DNA from: JAKORR01 sp964608495
Lineage (GTDB): Bacteria > Armatimonadota > Zipacnadia > Zipacnadales > FEN-943
Direction: 5' to 3'
NCBI GenBank assembly: GCA_964608495.1
Contig: CAZSOQ010000031.1
Span: 1 to 32,199, forward strand
DNA length: 32,199 bases
Part shown: piece after piece, positions 1 through 10,500 of the stretch
Numbering within the stretch: position 1 is the stretch's first letter
Layout: each line of letters begins with the position of its first letter
Program-made: the position numbers and the translations under genes
The notes under the pieces: generated by a model
The model's input: the letters and a program-made list of their open reading frames with translations, nothing else
The model's database searches: none
Told to the model about the DNA's origin: nothing

Positions 1-564
1 GTCGTAGCCCACCGCCTGCGCGGCCACGCGCCACTGGCTCCGCTGGCCGGCCAGCCCTACGGCCTTCCCCTTCCCCACCGATCTCACCCAGAGCACCGGC
101 CAGCCATCCGCCGAGGCCAGGATCACCTTCGCCCCGCTCACCTGGGGCGCGGCCGCCGGAGCGGGCAGACGCCAGGTGTCTAAGGGCACACCGATCGTAG
201 CGGGATGGTCTGGGTCTAGACACTTCACCCGGACGGGGCTTGACGGCGCGTCGCCCAGGCCCATGCCCAGCGCCTCGGCCAGCGGGCCCTGCGCCAACCG
301 GGGCGCGTCCTCGACCACCACGACAGCTCCGTCCTCTATCGCCCGACGCAGGTCCGCCGCCTGCGCATCACTGAGGGCAGAGCACTCCGCCGCGACCCAC
401 ACGACCTGCCCTCCGCGTGCCGCCCCCACAAGCGGGAGGACCCGCACGAAGGGGACTACGGCGCTCGAGCTCACCTCAGGCGCCGGGCTCACCAGCAGGG
501 CCTGCGGCAGGGATCCGGCGGGAGCCATCGCCCCGGCCGTCAGACAAACCAGCAATCCGCTCAC
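1..564 (-). CDS. Hypothetical secreted protein, GATase-like fold suspected (3' end cut by window)
   Basis: An open frame of 188 codons runs from a GTG at 564 to the window edge without a stop. The GTG overlaps the TGA of the preceding PQQ-like gene in a 4-nt GTGA arrangement, so translational coupling is likely. The first residues (SGLLVCLTAGAMAPAG) are hydrophobic and may be a weak signal peptide lacking a basic N-region. Around residues 45-85 is an alpha/beta segment (VVWVAAE, then an acidic-helix stretch and VVVVEDA). Near residues 150-175, WPVLWVRSVGKGKAVGLAG resembles the 'reliable G-K-G' strand seen in glutamine-amidotransferase-like domains of secreted bacterial proteins. That fold is inferred, no catalytic residue is visible, and the function is unknown. 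It is the last visible gene of the exoprotein operon. Confidence 0.7.
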   Translation of the reverse strand, partial: MSGLLVCLTAGAMAPAGSLPQALLVSPAPEVSSSAVVPFVRVLPLVGAARGGQVVWVAAECSALSDAQAADLRRAIEDGAVVVVEDAPRLAQGPLAEALGMGLGDAPSSPVRVKCLDPDHPATIGVPLDTWRLPAPAAAPQVSGAKVILASADGWPVLWVRSVGKGKAVGLAGQRSQWRVAAQAVGYD

Positions 565-1733
565 TGCAGACAGTGGAGACACCCGTCCTTTGCGCCCAGA
601 TACAGCCGCCCGCCGTCCAGCGCGGGAGACGAGAACACCTTCGTGGCCAGCTGCACCCGCGCCAGCACGGCCCCGCTCGACGAGTCGGCAACGTACAGGC
701 ACCCGTCCTGCGCGCCGAAGTAGACCCGCTGGCCCGCCATCGCCGGCGACGAGTCAACCACGCCGGCCAGCCGCTGCTTCCAGACCTCGCTGCCGCCGTC
801 TGCCGACTGGCAACGGAGGAAGGTCTCCGATAGATAGCCCTCCACGGAAACGTACAACAGTCCCTGGGCGCCCTGCAGAGGACTGGCGAAAACCGAGCGC
901 GCCTCGGTCACCTGCCATCTCACCTCGCCCGTTGTGCGATCAAGGGCGACCAGGTAGGGCACCTTGGGCGGGGAGAGTTGCGTCGGGCTCACCAGTGGCA
1001 CAAGCAGTGTGTCGTCCGCGACCACCGGAGCCGCCATCCCGAGGCAACCCGTCTCGCGCTGCCACAGGACCTGACCATCGCTGACCCTCAGCGCCCACAC
1101 TACGCCCCGCTCGTCTGCTGCATAGACGACGTCCCCGGCCCCGCTTGGGGCCGCGCCTATGCCCCCGGCCAGCGTCCGTTCCCAGGCCGTGCTCCCGTCC
1201 GCGACGCGGGTCGCGTGGAGCACCCCGTCCATGCTGCCCCAGATGCACAAGTCGCCGACCACCAAAGGCGAGGCGACCACTGCATCCCAGGCTCGAGCCT
1301 GCCAAAGCAAGGCGCCCTGGGTGCTGAGGCAGTAGAGGCGGCGGCGGGAAGTGCCTACCAGGAGCCTGTCGTCCCCCGCCAGCCCCGCCGCCGAGCAGAT
1401 GGCCCCGTCAAGCTGGGCTCGCCACAGAAGCTCACCGCTCTCGGCGGCCACGGCTGCAAAGACGCCTTGGTTCGTGCCGACGAAGACACGCCCGCCGACC
1501 ACTACCGGCGAGCCGTCGACGCTCCCCCCCAGCTCGGCCTTCCACAGGTGGGCCGGACTGTCGCTGATGGGCCTGTCTGCCCGGCCCGACCGAGCGTTGT
1601 CGCCCCTGAAGGTCGGCCAATCTCCAGACGCCCGTCCCGCGGCCAGAAGGGCCGGGGCGAGCACCATGACAAACGCCGCCCTCCGAAGGTTCTCGGAGGG
1701 GCGGCGTAGCCTACTGCGACGCGACGACGTCAT
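561..1733 (-). CDS. Secreted PQQ-like beta-propeller repeat protein
   Basis: This 390-residue protein begins with a basic N-region and a hydrophobic stretch (AAFVMVLAPALLAAGRASG), consistent with Sec export. WPTFRGDNARSG follows, a common opening of secreted PQQ-like propellers. From about residue 60 to the end it is built of roughly 40-residue blades with the pattern 'SPVVVGGRVFVGTNQGVFAAVAAESGELLW', repeated about seven times (for example SSPAMAGQRVYFGAQDG and SSPALDGGRLYLGAKDG). Nothing shows binding of PQQ itself; such propellers are usually non-enzymatic scaffolds or binding proteins. The gene starts 5 nt after the lipoprotein gene and its stop overlaps the next gene, so all three are one transcript. 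The start has only a weak leader; an in-frame ATG 22 codons in would delete most of the basic N-region. Confidence 0.85.
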   Translation of the reverse strand: MTSSRRSRLRRPSENLRRAAFVMVLAPALLAAGRASGDWPTFRGDNARSGRADRPISDSPAHLWKAELGGSVDGSPVVVGGRVFVGTNQGVFAAVAAESGELLWRAQLDGAICSAAGLAGDDRLLVGTSRRRLYCLSTQGALLWQARAWDAVVASPLVVGDLCIWGSMDGVLHATRVADGSTAWERTLAGGIGAAPSGAGDVVYAADERGVVWALRVSDGQVLWQRETGCLGMAAPVVADDTLLVPLVSPTQLSPPKVPYLVALDRTTGEVRWQVTEARSVFASPLQGAQGLLYVSVEGYLSETFLRCQSADGGSEVWKQRLAGVVDSSPAMAGQRVYFGAQDGCLYVADSSSGAVLARVQLATKVFSSPALDGGRLYLGAKDGCLHCLQ

Positions 1734-1738
1734 TCGCT

Positions 1739-2140
1739 CTAGTACGGTGCCGGCGGGTTGTCGTCCTCCGATATCAGCACGAAGGGCTCCGCCAGCGTGA
1801 CCGTCTCACCCTCGTTGACCGTGACCTGAGGCGCGGCCCCCGGCGGCAGGCTGAAGCCCTCCGGAGGCACCACCGTAACAGTGTACGTGCCCTTGGGCAC
1901 GTTCACCTCAAACCACCCGTCCTCGGTCTGCGTCTCGTAGGTCCCCACCCTCACCACGACCCCCGTCGCCGGCAGGTCGGGGAAGTCAAGATAGGTCACC
2001 TGCCCCCGTACGGTCCCCGTGCCCGCCGGCGGCTGGTTGCCACGCCCCGGCCCGTCGCTGCCGCCGCAACCCACCGCGATAAGGGCCACCCCAACGAGAG
2101 CCACGAGGCCGACCATGCTAGTCCTGCTCATACGTCGCAT
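1739..2140 (-). CDS. Small lipoprotein with a carboxypeptidase-regulatory-like domain
   Basis: The 133-residue product has a basic start (MRRMSRTS), a hydrophobic core (MVGLVALVGVALIAVG) and Cys25 followed by Gly-Gly-Ser, a lipobox-like site (A-V-G-C) that is slightly off consensus at -3. After a Gly/Pro-rich linker, residues 43-125 form one beta-sandwich of the transthyretin/CarboxypepD_reg type: GTVRGQVTYLDFP, then a 'WFEVNVPKGTYTVTVVPP' turn. The same type of fold occurs three times in each of the two giant proteins just upstream. A GGAGG lies 11 nt before the ATG. The gene sits 43 nt after the giant protease gene and 5 nt before the propeller gene. A surface-exposed binding or structural role is inferred; no enzyme motif is present. 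Confidence 0.8.
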   Translation of the reverse strand: MRRMSRTSMVGLVALVGVALIAVGCGGSDGPGRGNQPPAGTGTVRGQVTYLDFPDLPATGVVVRVGTYETQTEDGWFEVNVPKGTYTVTVVPPEGFSLPPGAAPQVTVNEGETVTLAEPFVLISEDDNPPAPY

Positions 2141-2183
2141 GAGCCTTCAGGCCTCCAGCATCTGCTATGAGTTCGTCTGCCTA

Positions 2184-4560
2184 CTACCGGACCGGCGCGT
2201 AGCGGACCTGGGTGACCGTCTTGGCCCGCTGACCGTTCTCGGCAAGGGCCTCGATCTCCACCAGGTACAGCCCTGACGGCGTCATCGAGCCGCTCGCGTT
2301 GCGGCCGTCCCAGGCGAGCGTGTTCACGCCCGCCGTGGCCGCGGAGTCGGACGCCAGCACGCGCACCGGCCGGCCGGCGATGTTCAGCACCCGAGCCTGT
2401 ACGCGGCACGAGGAGCTCACCGAGTAAGTCACGACCACGCGAGCCCCTTGCGTCCGCGCCGAGGCCGAGGACACGACCAGTCCCGCCTCCGTCCGCGGCT
2501 CCACGGTCAGGCGCAGCTTGCGGCTGCCGCCGCTTGGGCCTACCTGGAACCTGTAGCAGCTCATCGTCCGGGCGTACATCGTCTTGCCCGTGCCGAGATC
2601 CGTCACCGTGACCGTCATCTCATGCGGCACACGGCTGAGGTCGGGCAGCGAGACGCTAACGTCCGCGTCGGGAACGTCCGTCGCCACGACAAGGTCCCAC
2701 TCGTGCTTGCCCTGCGTGCCAACCGCTATGGACCGCGACAGCCTGGTGCCGTCCGCAGCCTCGACCGACACGTCCACGGCGTCAGGCATGGCCGGCGGCT
2801 TCTCGAGCGCCAGGGCCGCACCGGAGCTCATCACGCCCACGGCGCAGCATTCGTCGCTCCTGTCCCCTGCCCGAGCCACCACCGGTATCCACCAGCCACC
2901 AGACCCCAGGTCGAGCTGCAGCGACTCCACACTCTCCGCCGCAGCAGCCTGCGTCGGTGGGCTGACCCGGATGGACGCTGTGCTCAGCGCCCGCAGCCAG
3001 ATGCCTTCCCACGGCAGCATGTAGGACCTGTCTATGCCCACCCCCGGGGTCTGGGCCACCAGCAGGTACGACCGGCGAACCGGGTCATACACGTACCCGA
3101 AGGGCCTTACCGTGCCCGACAGCGTCTGCACGCTGGCGAAGGGCAGTTGCGCGTCAAAGGGGTTCGCCTGCATGTTCCAGCCCGTGACCAGACCCGTGTT
3201 GACCGCGGCGTTCGGGTCCGTCGCGATGCCCAGCACCTCGAGATCGGCGCCCTCGGTGAACCGGACGAAGAAGCCGCGGCCGGGAGCCACGTTGAGGATG
3301 TCGGCGCCCGGACGCAGTCTCGGCGTCACGTACCCCGGCACCGCTGCCGCCGGGTCCCACCGCGCCACGGCGTCTGTACCGAAGACCGTGGCGGCCGCCG
3401 GGTCGTACGGCGTGGCCGGCACACCAATCAGGTGTACACCAGTCGAGAAGGCGTGCCGGAAGGTGCGGTAGCCGACGAAGTTCGCCGCTGTCTGGTCCGG
3501 CGGCACTGTCACAGGCTGGGCCCCAGCGTGCCAGACGCCCTGGGCGTCCTGCCACACGAAGCTCCAGCCCTGCTTCTCGGCCCCCACCTGCACAGTCCCC
3601 GTCGGGATGCCGCCAAGCTGGTAGCGGCCCGTCTCGCTCGTCACGGCCGTGCGACCGTCGGCCGTGACCAATACCGCGTCCATCCTGTTGCCCTCGTAGT
3701 CCGTGACCACACCCGCCACCGAGAAGGTGAAGGGGACGGCGCGGAAGTCCAGGTTTAGCAGGTCGTTCGGGTTGGTAGCCGCCGTGATCTGCACAGTCCG
3801 CGAGGCCGGGTCGAACCGGTAGTTGGCGAGGGAGGGCGTGACGGTGTACTCACCGATCGTCAGGTTCTGGAAGCTCCACCTGCCCTGCGCGCCCGTGGTC
3901 GCCGTCTGTCCATCCACCTGGATCGTGACGCCCGGGAGCGCAGTGCCGTCCGAGGACGTCACCGTACCCGCCATATTGAAGGTCTGCTGCACACCCGTGA
4001 AATCGGCATTGTCCACGTTCTGCTGAACGTCAATCTGCCGCTGCGCCGGCGTGAAGCTCCAGCCGGTCAGCGACGGCTGCACGGTGTAGTTCCCGGCCAC
4101 CAGGCGGCTGAAGCGGAAGTACCCGTTGCCGTCGGTCTGGCTGTTCGCCTGAGCTACGCCGCCGAGCGCCACGTTGACCGCCGCGATGGCATTCCCTGCG
4201 CCGTCCGTCACACGGCCCACGATCATGAAGGTCCGCGCCGTGCGTGTGCTGAAGGTGTACTCGAAGGGCGGATCCCACTCGTTGCCCCTGTTGTCCCTCG
4301 CCCATACCTTCACCGTCACGGTGGTGTTGTACGGCAGGGAAGCCGTGGGGTCGAAGGTCGCGTTGATCGTCTTGCCGTCGGGCTGCACGTCCTTCGTGAG
4401 GCTGCCGGCGACTGCCGCGCCGCCCACGTACGGCACCACGTTGACGCTCCCCGCCACAAGCCCCGTCTCGTTATCCGTGATACTCACCACTATGTTCGTG
4501 TTTACGCCAACGCCCGAGTCATTCTCCTTCGGCGACATCGGCGTGATCTGCGGACGTTCC
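2184..4560 (-). repeat. Shared ~790-residue C-terminal tail, copy in the M6 lipoprotein
   Basis: This segment encodes Big_5-like, three carboxypeptidase-regulatory-like domains, an unnamed module and a FlgD-like Ig domain, in the same order and with nearly the same spacing as the tail encoded at 11164-13530. Shared signatures include PGRGFF/PGRGFW, GWNMQANP/GWNMLANP, KPPAM/NPPAM, LPDLSRVP/LPDLSHVP and VLNIAGRPVRVLA/VLNIAGRTVRVLA. The copies are clearly homologous but diverged, so this is an old duplication rather than a recent repeat. Confidence 0.8.
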
Positions 4561-7500
4561 GTGTCGTCCACGACCGTGAACGACCAGGTCCTCGTCACCT
4601 GGTTGCCCGCCGCGTCCTTCGCCGTGGCCACGCACTGCACCGCTTGGCCGTACTCAAAGTCGGTCGGCCGGTTGTACGTCACCTCGTAGTCGTACTGGTT
4701 CCCCTGGATGTGGAGGCTGGCGTACGGGATGGCCACACCGTTGACCGTAAGCGTGATCGTGGTGGGATCCACGCCCGACTCCTCGTCCTCCTCGCCGTCT
4801 ATGGCGTGGAAGGAGATGTTGGTGTCCCGCACCACATCAATGCTTGTATCCGTCGGCTGCTCGTTGATGATGGCCAGGTGGTTCAGGTCGGAGAGGGTGT
4901 AGAATACCCACTTCTCCCAGGCCGTCCTCACGTTCCCAGCCCGGTCGGCCGCCCGAGCCCGCACCTCCACCTGGTCGTTCCAGTGCCACTCCTCGGCCGG
5001 TTCGTACAACACCGCTCCGCGCAGGTAGTCAGGCGTCCAGGTCACGCTGAAGCCTGGGTCTGCAGTGATGTCCGTCCACGGCACCCGTTGCCTGCCGGTC
5101 CGCACATCCACGATCCGCAGCTCCACTTCCAGCGTGCTCGGGTCAACACCCGATACATCGTCGGCCATGTCGAACTCGACGGGCTCGGAGAAGGGCACGT
5201 CCGCCTCGCCGTTTGCCGGGGACTGGGACGCCACGTCCACGTACGGCCTCGTCCTGTCCTCCGGCAGCGAGAAGACCCAGTGCGAGTCCAGCGGGTTCCC
5301 GGCGTTGTCCGCCAGGTGCAGCCAGACGTCCACTACGTCGTTCCACGTCCAGCCCGCCGCCAGGGCGGGGTACACCGCCGGATCAACGGTCCCTGGATCG
5401 AAGGTGACGACCTGGTCGTTGGCGTCCCGCGCCGACGGCGGCTGCGGCTGCACCCAGTTCCCCACAGCCACTCTTGGCTGGCGGATCGTCCCGCGGTTCG
5501 TCACCTGCACCTCGAAGGTGAAGGTGCTCCAGTCCATCCCAGCGCCCGCGTCCTGCAGCCGGACGCTGATGACCTGGTCCAGCGGCACATTCGTGTCGCC
5601 GTCGTCCGGAACACGCAACACCAACTCCGGCCCAAGAACATCCGCCGGCGTGATAGCTGTGGTCGTCACCGCCGTCCTCTCGTTCGGCACCTCATCGTAG
5701 GCCGTTACGGCTACGTAGTACGTCCGGCCAGGCACGATCGGGTCGCCGTTGGGCAATGACGTGATCTGGTACATCTGGGTGCCGGGCACTCCGCCCCCGG
5801 TCACCCAGGTGCTCGGTGGCAGGTCCGCCACCGGCGTCAGCCCGGCGACGGTTGTGAAGTCCGTGTTCTCCGAGATGTAGACCCTGTACCCACCGTCCGG
5901 CGCCACGTCTACCTGGGCGTCCTCGTCATAGGCGGTCCACTCTACGTCTATCGTCCGGCCCTGGTCGCCGCTGGTCAGCGCCAGGGCCCCCGGCAGCACC
6001 TGTGCGGGCGCTGTCGTGTCCACGACGGTCGCCGTGTCCACACTCGTGTCGTTAGCGCCCGCCGCCGGCCAGTCATCCTTGTCCTCGTACGTAACCTGCA
6101 CGACCTGGCCCGTCGCCCCGGCGATGACATTCAGCACCCCGTCGCCCGACGCATCGTTGTCCGGTGGCGCCTGGTGGTACCGTCCCAGCGTCAGGATGCT
6201 CCCGTGGAACAGACCCGTGTTGTTCCCCGTCTCGGTCAGGACGACCGGTTCCTGATCCCCCGTAACCGTCGACTCCACGAGCACGTTCAGCGTGTCAGGC
6301 ACAGCAATGTTCGCGTTCTCGTCGGGCTCGAGCAGCTCCATATAGAGCCGCGCGCCCTCCTCGAACTGATTCACCTCGATGTAGGCGCTGTCCGTGAACC
6401 GCAGCACGCTCGGCGTACCCAGGATCGGCCCCACCAGCCACTCGATCAGGTTGGCGTCCGCGGCCTTCTGCAGCGGCCCGCCCGCCCGGTACGTCTCATC
6501 GTACGAGCCCTCCGGGTCCCCCGCTGTCGGGCCATCGGGGTCGTAGTGGTAGACTGGCGTGAACTTGTCGCTCGCCGTGAAGTAGTGTCTGTACTGCCCC
6601 CAGTCCACGAAGTCCGTGGCGCTCAACTGCACCTCATAGCGCTTGCCATCCGCCACATTCGTGTCTGTTGGATCAACCCCGTTCATCGCCACGACCATGT
6701 TGGCCGTTGCCGCCGGCCAGGCCTGGTGCCGGTACACCAGTCTCACGTAGGCCGGCATCAGCCCCGCCAGGGACGTGTACGTGACTCCCAGCGTGAAGAC
6801 GTCCGACTTGCTCCCGTGGCGGCTCGCGGGGACGATCGTCACGTTGCTCAGTGTCGGCGGATTCGGCGGCCTCACCGCGAAGTCGTTCGACTTCCACGGC
6901 GCGCCCCCGGCGTCCACCACGTCCGCCCCGGCCACCGTCTTCCACGTCTCGGCGTCAGCCGGAGCCGCCAGGTGTGCCGCATCTCTGATATCGTTCGCGT
7001 CTGCCGGGTTCCCGTAGAGCGTGTTGTTCGGCCCGTCCTCGTCCACCAGACGGACATAGTACACGTCGTCGGTGGGGACGCCCGGTGTGCCTCCATTGTC
7101 GAACCAGGTGGGTATCTCGAGTTCCAGCCAGTGCGCTCCGCCCGCCAGGTCCACGTCCGCTGCGATGTTGAACGACACCAGCAGATGGATCGGCCCCCCG
7201 GCGTTCACCGTCAGGTCGAGCCCATCGAACAGCAGATCGGTGGCGTTCGAGAAAACCGCCTCTGCCAGCTTGGTGTCCTGCGCAGGCTCCAGCGCACCGT
7301 TCTGGTTCGTGTCCAGCCACAGCTCGGCCAGATCCACGTCGTCCTGCGGCATCGTGGGTGTATGCCCAACGCCCGCGTCGGGATTGCACCGGAACCGCAG
7401 CCGCCGGACTATCGCCCGGTCGTGGTCCACGCTCATCAGCATCCGCATCACAGGCACGCGCTGCTGCATCGGCTGCACGTAGCCCGGCGCCAGGCTGCTG

Positions 7501-10500
7501 GACGAGATGAACACCGTGTCCGTCCCCTCCAGCACCTCGCCCACCGCAGTCTGGATCGGGAAGCGCGCCGCCCCGAAGGAGAACTGGGCCGCGTTGCGGA
7601 CCCGCTCCTGCACCGTGCCCGGGGCCTGTGGCATCAGGTAGCGAGGCTCAGGCAGGTCGGCGCCCAGCGTGATCTTCGGGTTGATCTGCGCCGTCTCCCC
7701 CACGTCGTAGGTCACGAACAGGTCCCGCGCCTCGCCCAGCGGCACCTCGTAGTTCAGCTGGCTGAACAGCGCCTGCTGATTCGTCACTGTCGTCCAATTG
7801 AGCAGACTGTCCGAGGCCGGGTCGAAGTTGCCGTCCCCGTTGTCCACCCATATCTTCGCCCGCGCCACGTCCGGGTCATTCGGGCTCGATCCGCTCTCCA
7901 GGATCCGCACGTCCTGGATCGTCACGTCGTCCATGGACATGTACCGGTAGTCGCCCGGCGTGTACGCGCGGTTGTCCAGCGTCAGCTTCAGCAGCGAGAC
8001 GTTCTGCAGGCCCTGCCACGCCAGCTGGTCCGGCACCGCATCGCTGTTGATGATATCCCGCCAGGCGCTGCCCCCCGTCGCCACGACCTCCGCGGGCCGC
8101 ACGTAGATGTCGGCGTACGCCATCGCGCGGCTGACGCGGATGTTCAGCACTCGCGTGAAGCTGTCCGCTTCGGTATCGCCGATCTTCTGCGGCCGCCCGT
8201 CAATCCCGTGATTGTTGAACAATCCGTGGCTGTATGCCCGCGGCGCCGGACGAGGCGAGGAGCTGCCGCCCAGCCAGTCATCCAGCCGGAAGTTCCACTG
8301 ACAGAAGTTCGGGTTGGCGTCTGGCAGGTCGGGCGGCCCACCAAAGGGGTCACCGGCAATACTCCCTGGGCCTTGGCTCGTGCTGTTGACTTCCAGCTCG
8401 TTCAGCCCGTCGGCCTGCACGATCGAGCACTTCATCAGGCCCTCGACGATCTGGCCTACACCCCGGTTGTCAATGTGGTACACGTAGATGCCCTTCGGGC
8501 TCTGGTCCCCGAAGTAGCCAGCGGGCTGGGCATCAGGCACGTCGCGGTACTCAACCAGGTAGTGCTCCTGCCAAGCGGCTGGCGGCACCCCGTCCACTAT
8601 GTAATAGGGGTTCGCTGGCAGCTTGTAGACGATCGGCTCGCGCAGGACGCCCTCGACGGCAGGGATCTCCGAGTTCGGCCGGTCGCTTTCGAGAGCCACG
8701 AGCTTATCCCCCGACAGCCACCCGACGCCGATCTTGTGATACGCATCCACCCGCACGCCGCCGAAGGCCATCACGCTGTAGGGCCCCATCGCGGGACATT
8801 CGAAGTACAGCGGGTTGGGTGGCTGACCGTTCAGCTTGTTCGTGTAGAAGTCCATGTCGTACAGGTCGCCGAAGCCAAAGGTATGTCCCATCTCATGGGC
8901 GAAGGTCAGCAGGCCCGTGGTCTCACCTATGGTCACCATCGAGCCGCCCGCGTGAGCGATGATGCTTCCCCAACTGCTTGGCGCGCTGTACGTCCCGCCG
9001 CCCTCACTGGGCGAGTCGCCGGCGAATATGTACACCGTGCGGTTGTACGCCGACCCCAGCTGGATGCCCGCGTCCGTCATGGCGGCATTGACGTCGGCTC
9101 TCATCCCGCCCGCGCTGTGCGCTCCCGCGTTGTCGTTGTTCGGGAAGCTAAAGTACCCGAGCTGCATCCGGTCACCGCCGCCCAGGGCCGACGGCAGCCC
9201 GCAGTCGAAGGGATAGGGACGCGGCTTGCGGTTATCCCCACCCGGCTCGCTGTCGCCGCCGATATCGTCCACGGAGCTGCCATGATTAATGTGCTCGATC
9301 TGGTACGGGCCGCGCGTGCGGTTCACGAAGTGGTCGTGGCAGTAGTAGTCGAAGCTCTTGAACCGGTTCCCGGTGGTGTACGGCGGGTTCTGCGCGCCGA
9401 CCGGTGTCACGCCGCACTGAAGCGCCACATCCGCCTGCGTGAACAGAGTGTTGGGCAGAGCACCGCAGCCCCGATCCTGAGCCGCCGATCTGGGGCTGAC
9501 AGCCCCGTCGGGCGGACTGGCGCCCACGACCGGATCTTCCGCTGGGGATGGGTCTATCTTCCGCGAGCGCCAGACGTAGCCCGCACCGTGGGTCGTTTCC
9601 ACGGCCCAGTGCTCGCCTGCCCAGATCGCGAAGTCCGTGGTGCTGGTAGCCCCGATCTTCGTGAATTCCCAGTCCACCTCCGCGTAGGTCCAGCGGCGCC
9701 GATCGTACGGGTCCCCGATCTGGGTGGTGTTGGCCCCGCTCAGGGCGATCCGCACCCACCCGTTCTGGTCGTCCGCCACGTTGTCAACGTCCCTCTGCCG
9801 CACCCAGAGCGTGGGCCACGGTGGGCTGGAGCCCAGGAACTCGTCCTCGTATAGTATGGTCAGCTTGGACCCCGTCAGGCTCGCGCGAAGTATCTCGCGG
9901 GTCACGCCGTCCGACGCCTCGATCTGCGAGGAAGGCCGGATCAGAGGTGTGCCCGGCTGAACCATGTAGATCGGGTCAGGTCCCGACGGGTAGGGCAAGC
10001 GGTCCAGAACGTGGTGGGTCTCGATCCAGCCGTACACGTCCGTTGGGGCGCCCGTTATGTTGATGTTGCCGTTAGAGTTGGACCAGTAGTAGTTGTGCAG
10101 CGAGCTCGCCCAGCCGCCCATGCCTGGCGGGGCCATGCCCCCAGTGAAGTTCAGGTCGAAGACGTGGCGATACCAGTAGTCCTGCAGCTTCGGCGTCGTC
10201 GGGCCGTCGGCGGCATTGGGCACCCGCGCCGGGTGCTCGTCATCCCACTGGGCCTGCGTCCCCAGCGGCTCGCCGCCAGCGGCCGGCATGCGCCCGCCAG
10301 GCGAGTCGATGTACCAGTCAACCGTCCCGGGCCAGGTCAGTGGGTTGCCGGGGTCCACCGACGGGTCAACATGCCGCTGCCTGCCCTGGGGATCGAACTC
10401 GTAGTACAGGTCCGGTGAGCCGCGCGAGCCGTTGCCGTCGCCCAGCGGCGCGCGGTCTCTCCACGCGGGGAACCGGGCGCAGATGACTGCCACGCGGATG

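Noticed and set aside
3480..4240. Possible CRISPR-like or recent tandem DNA repeats
   Set aside because: The periodicity is at protein level (three diverged carboxypeptidase-regulatory-like domains of about 84 residues); the DNA copies are not near-identical and there are no spacers.
6174..9854. A 1226-codon open frame on the plus strand
   Set aside because: It is antisense to the M6 lipoprotein, has biased Arg/Val/His-rich composition without domains, and has no leader. It is a shadow of GC-rich coding sequence.
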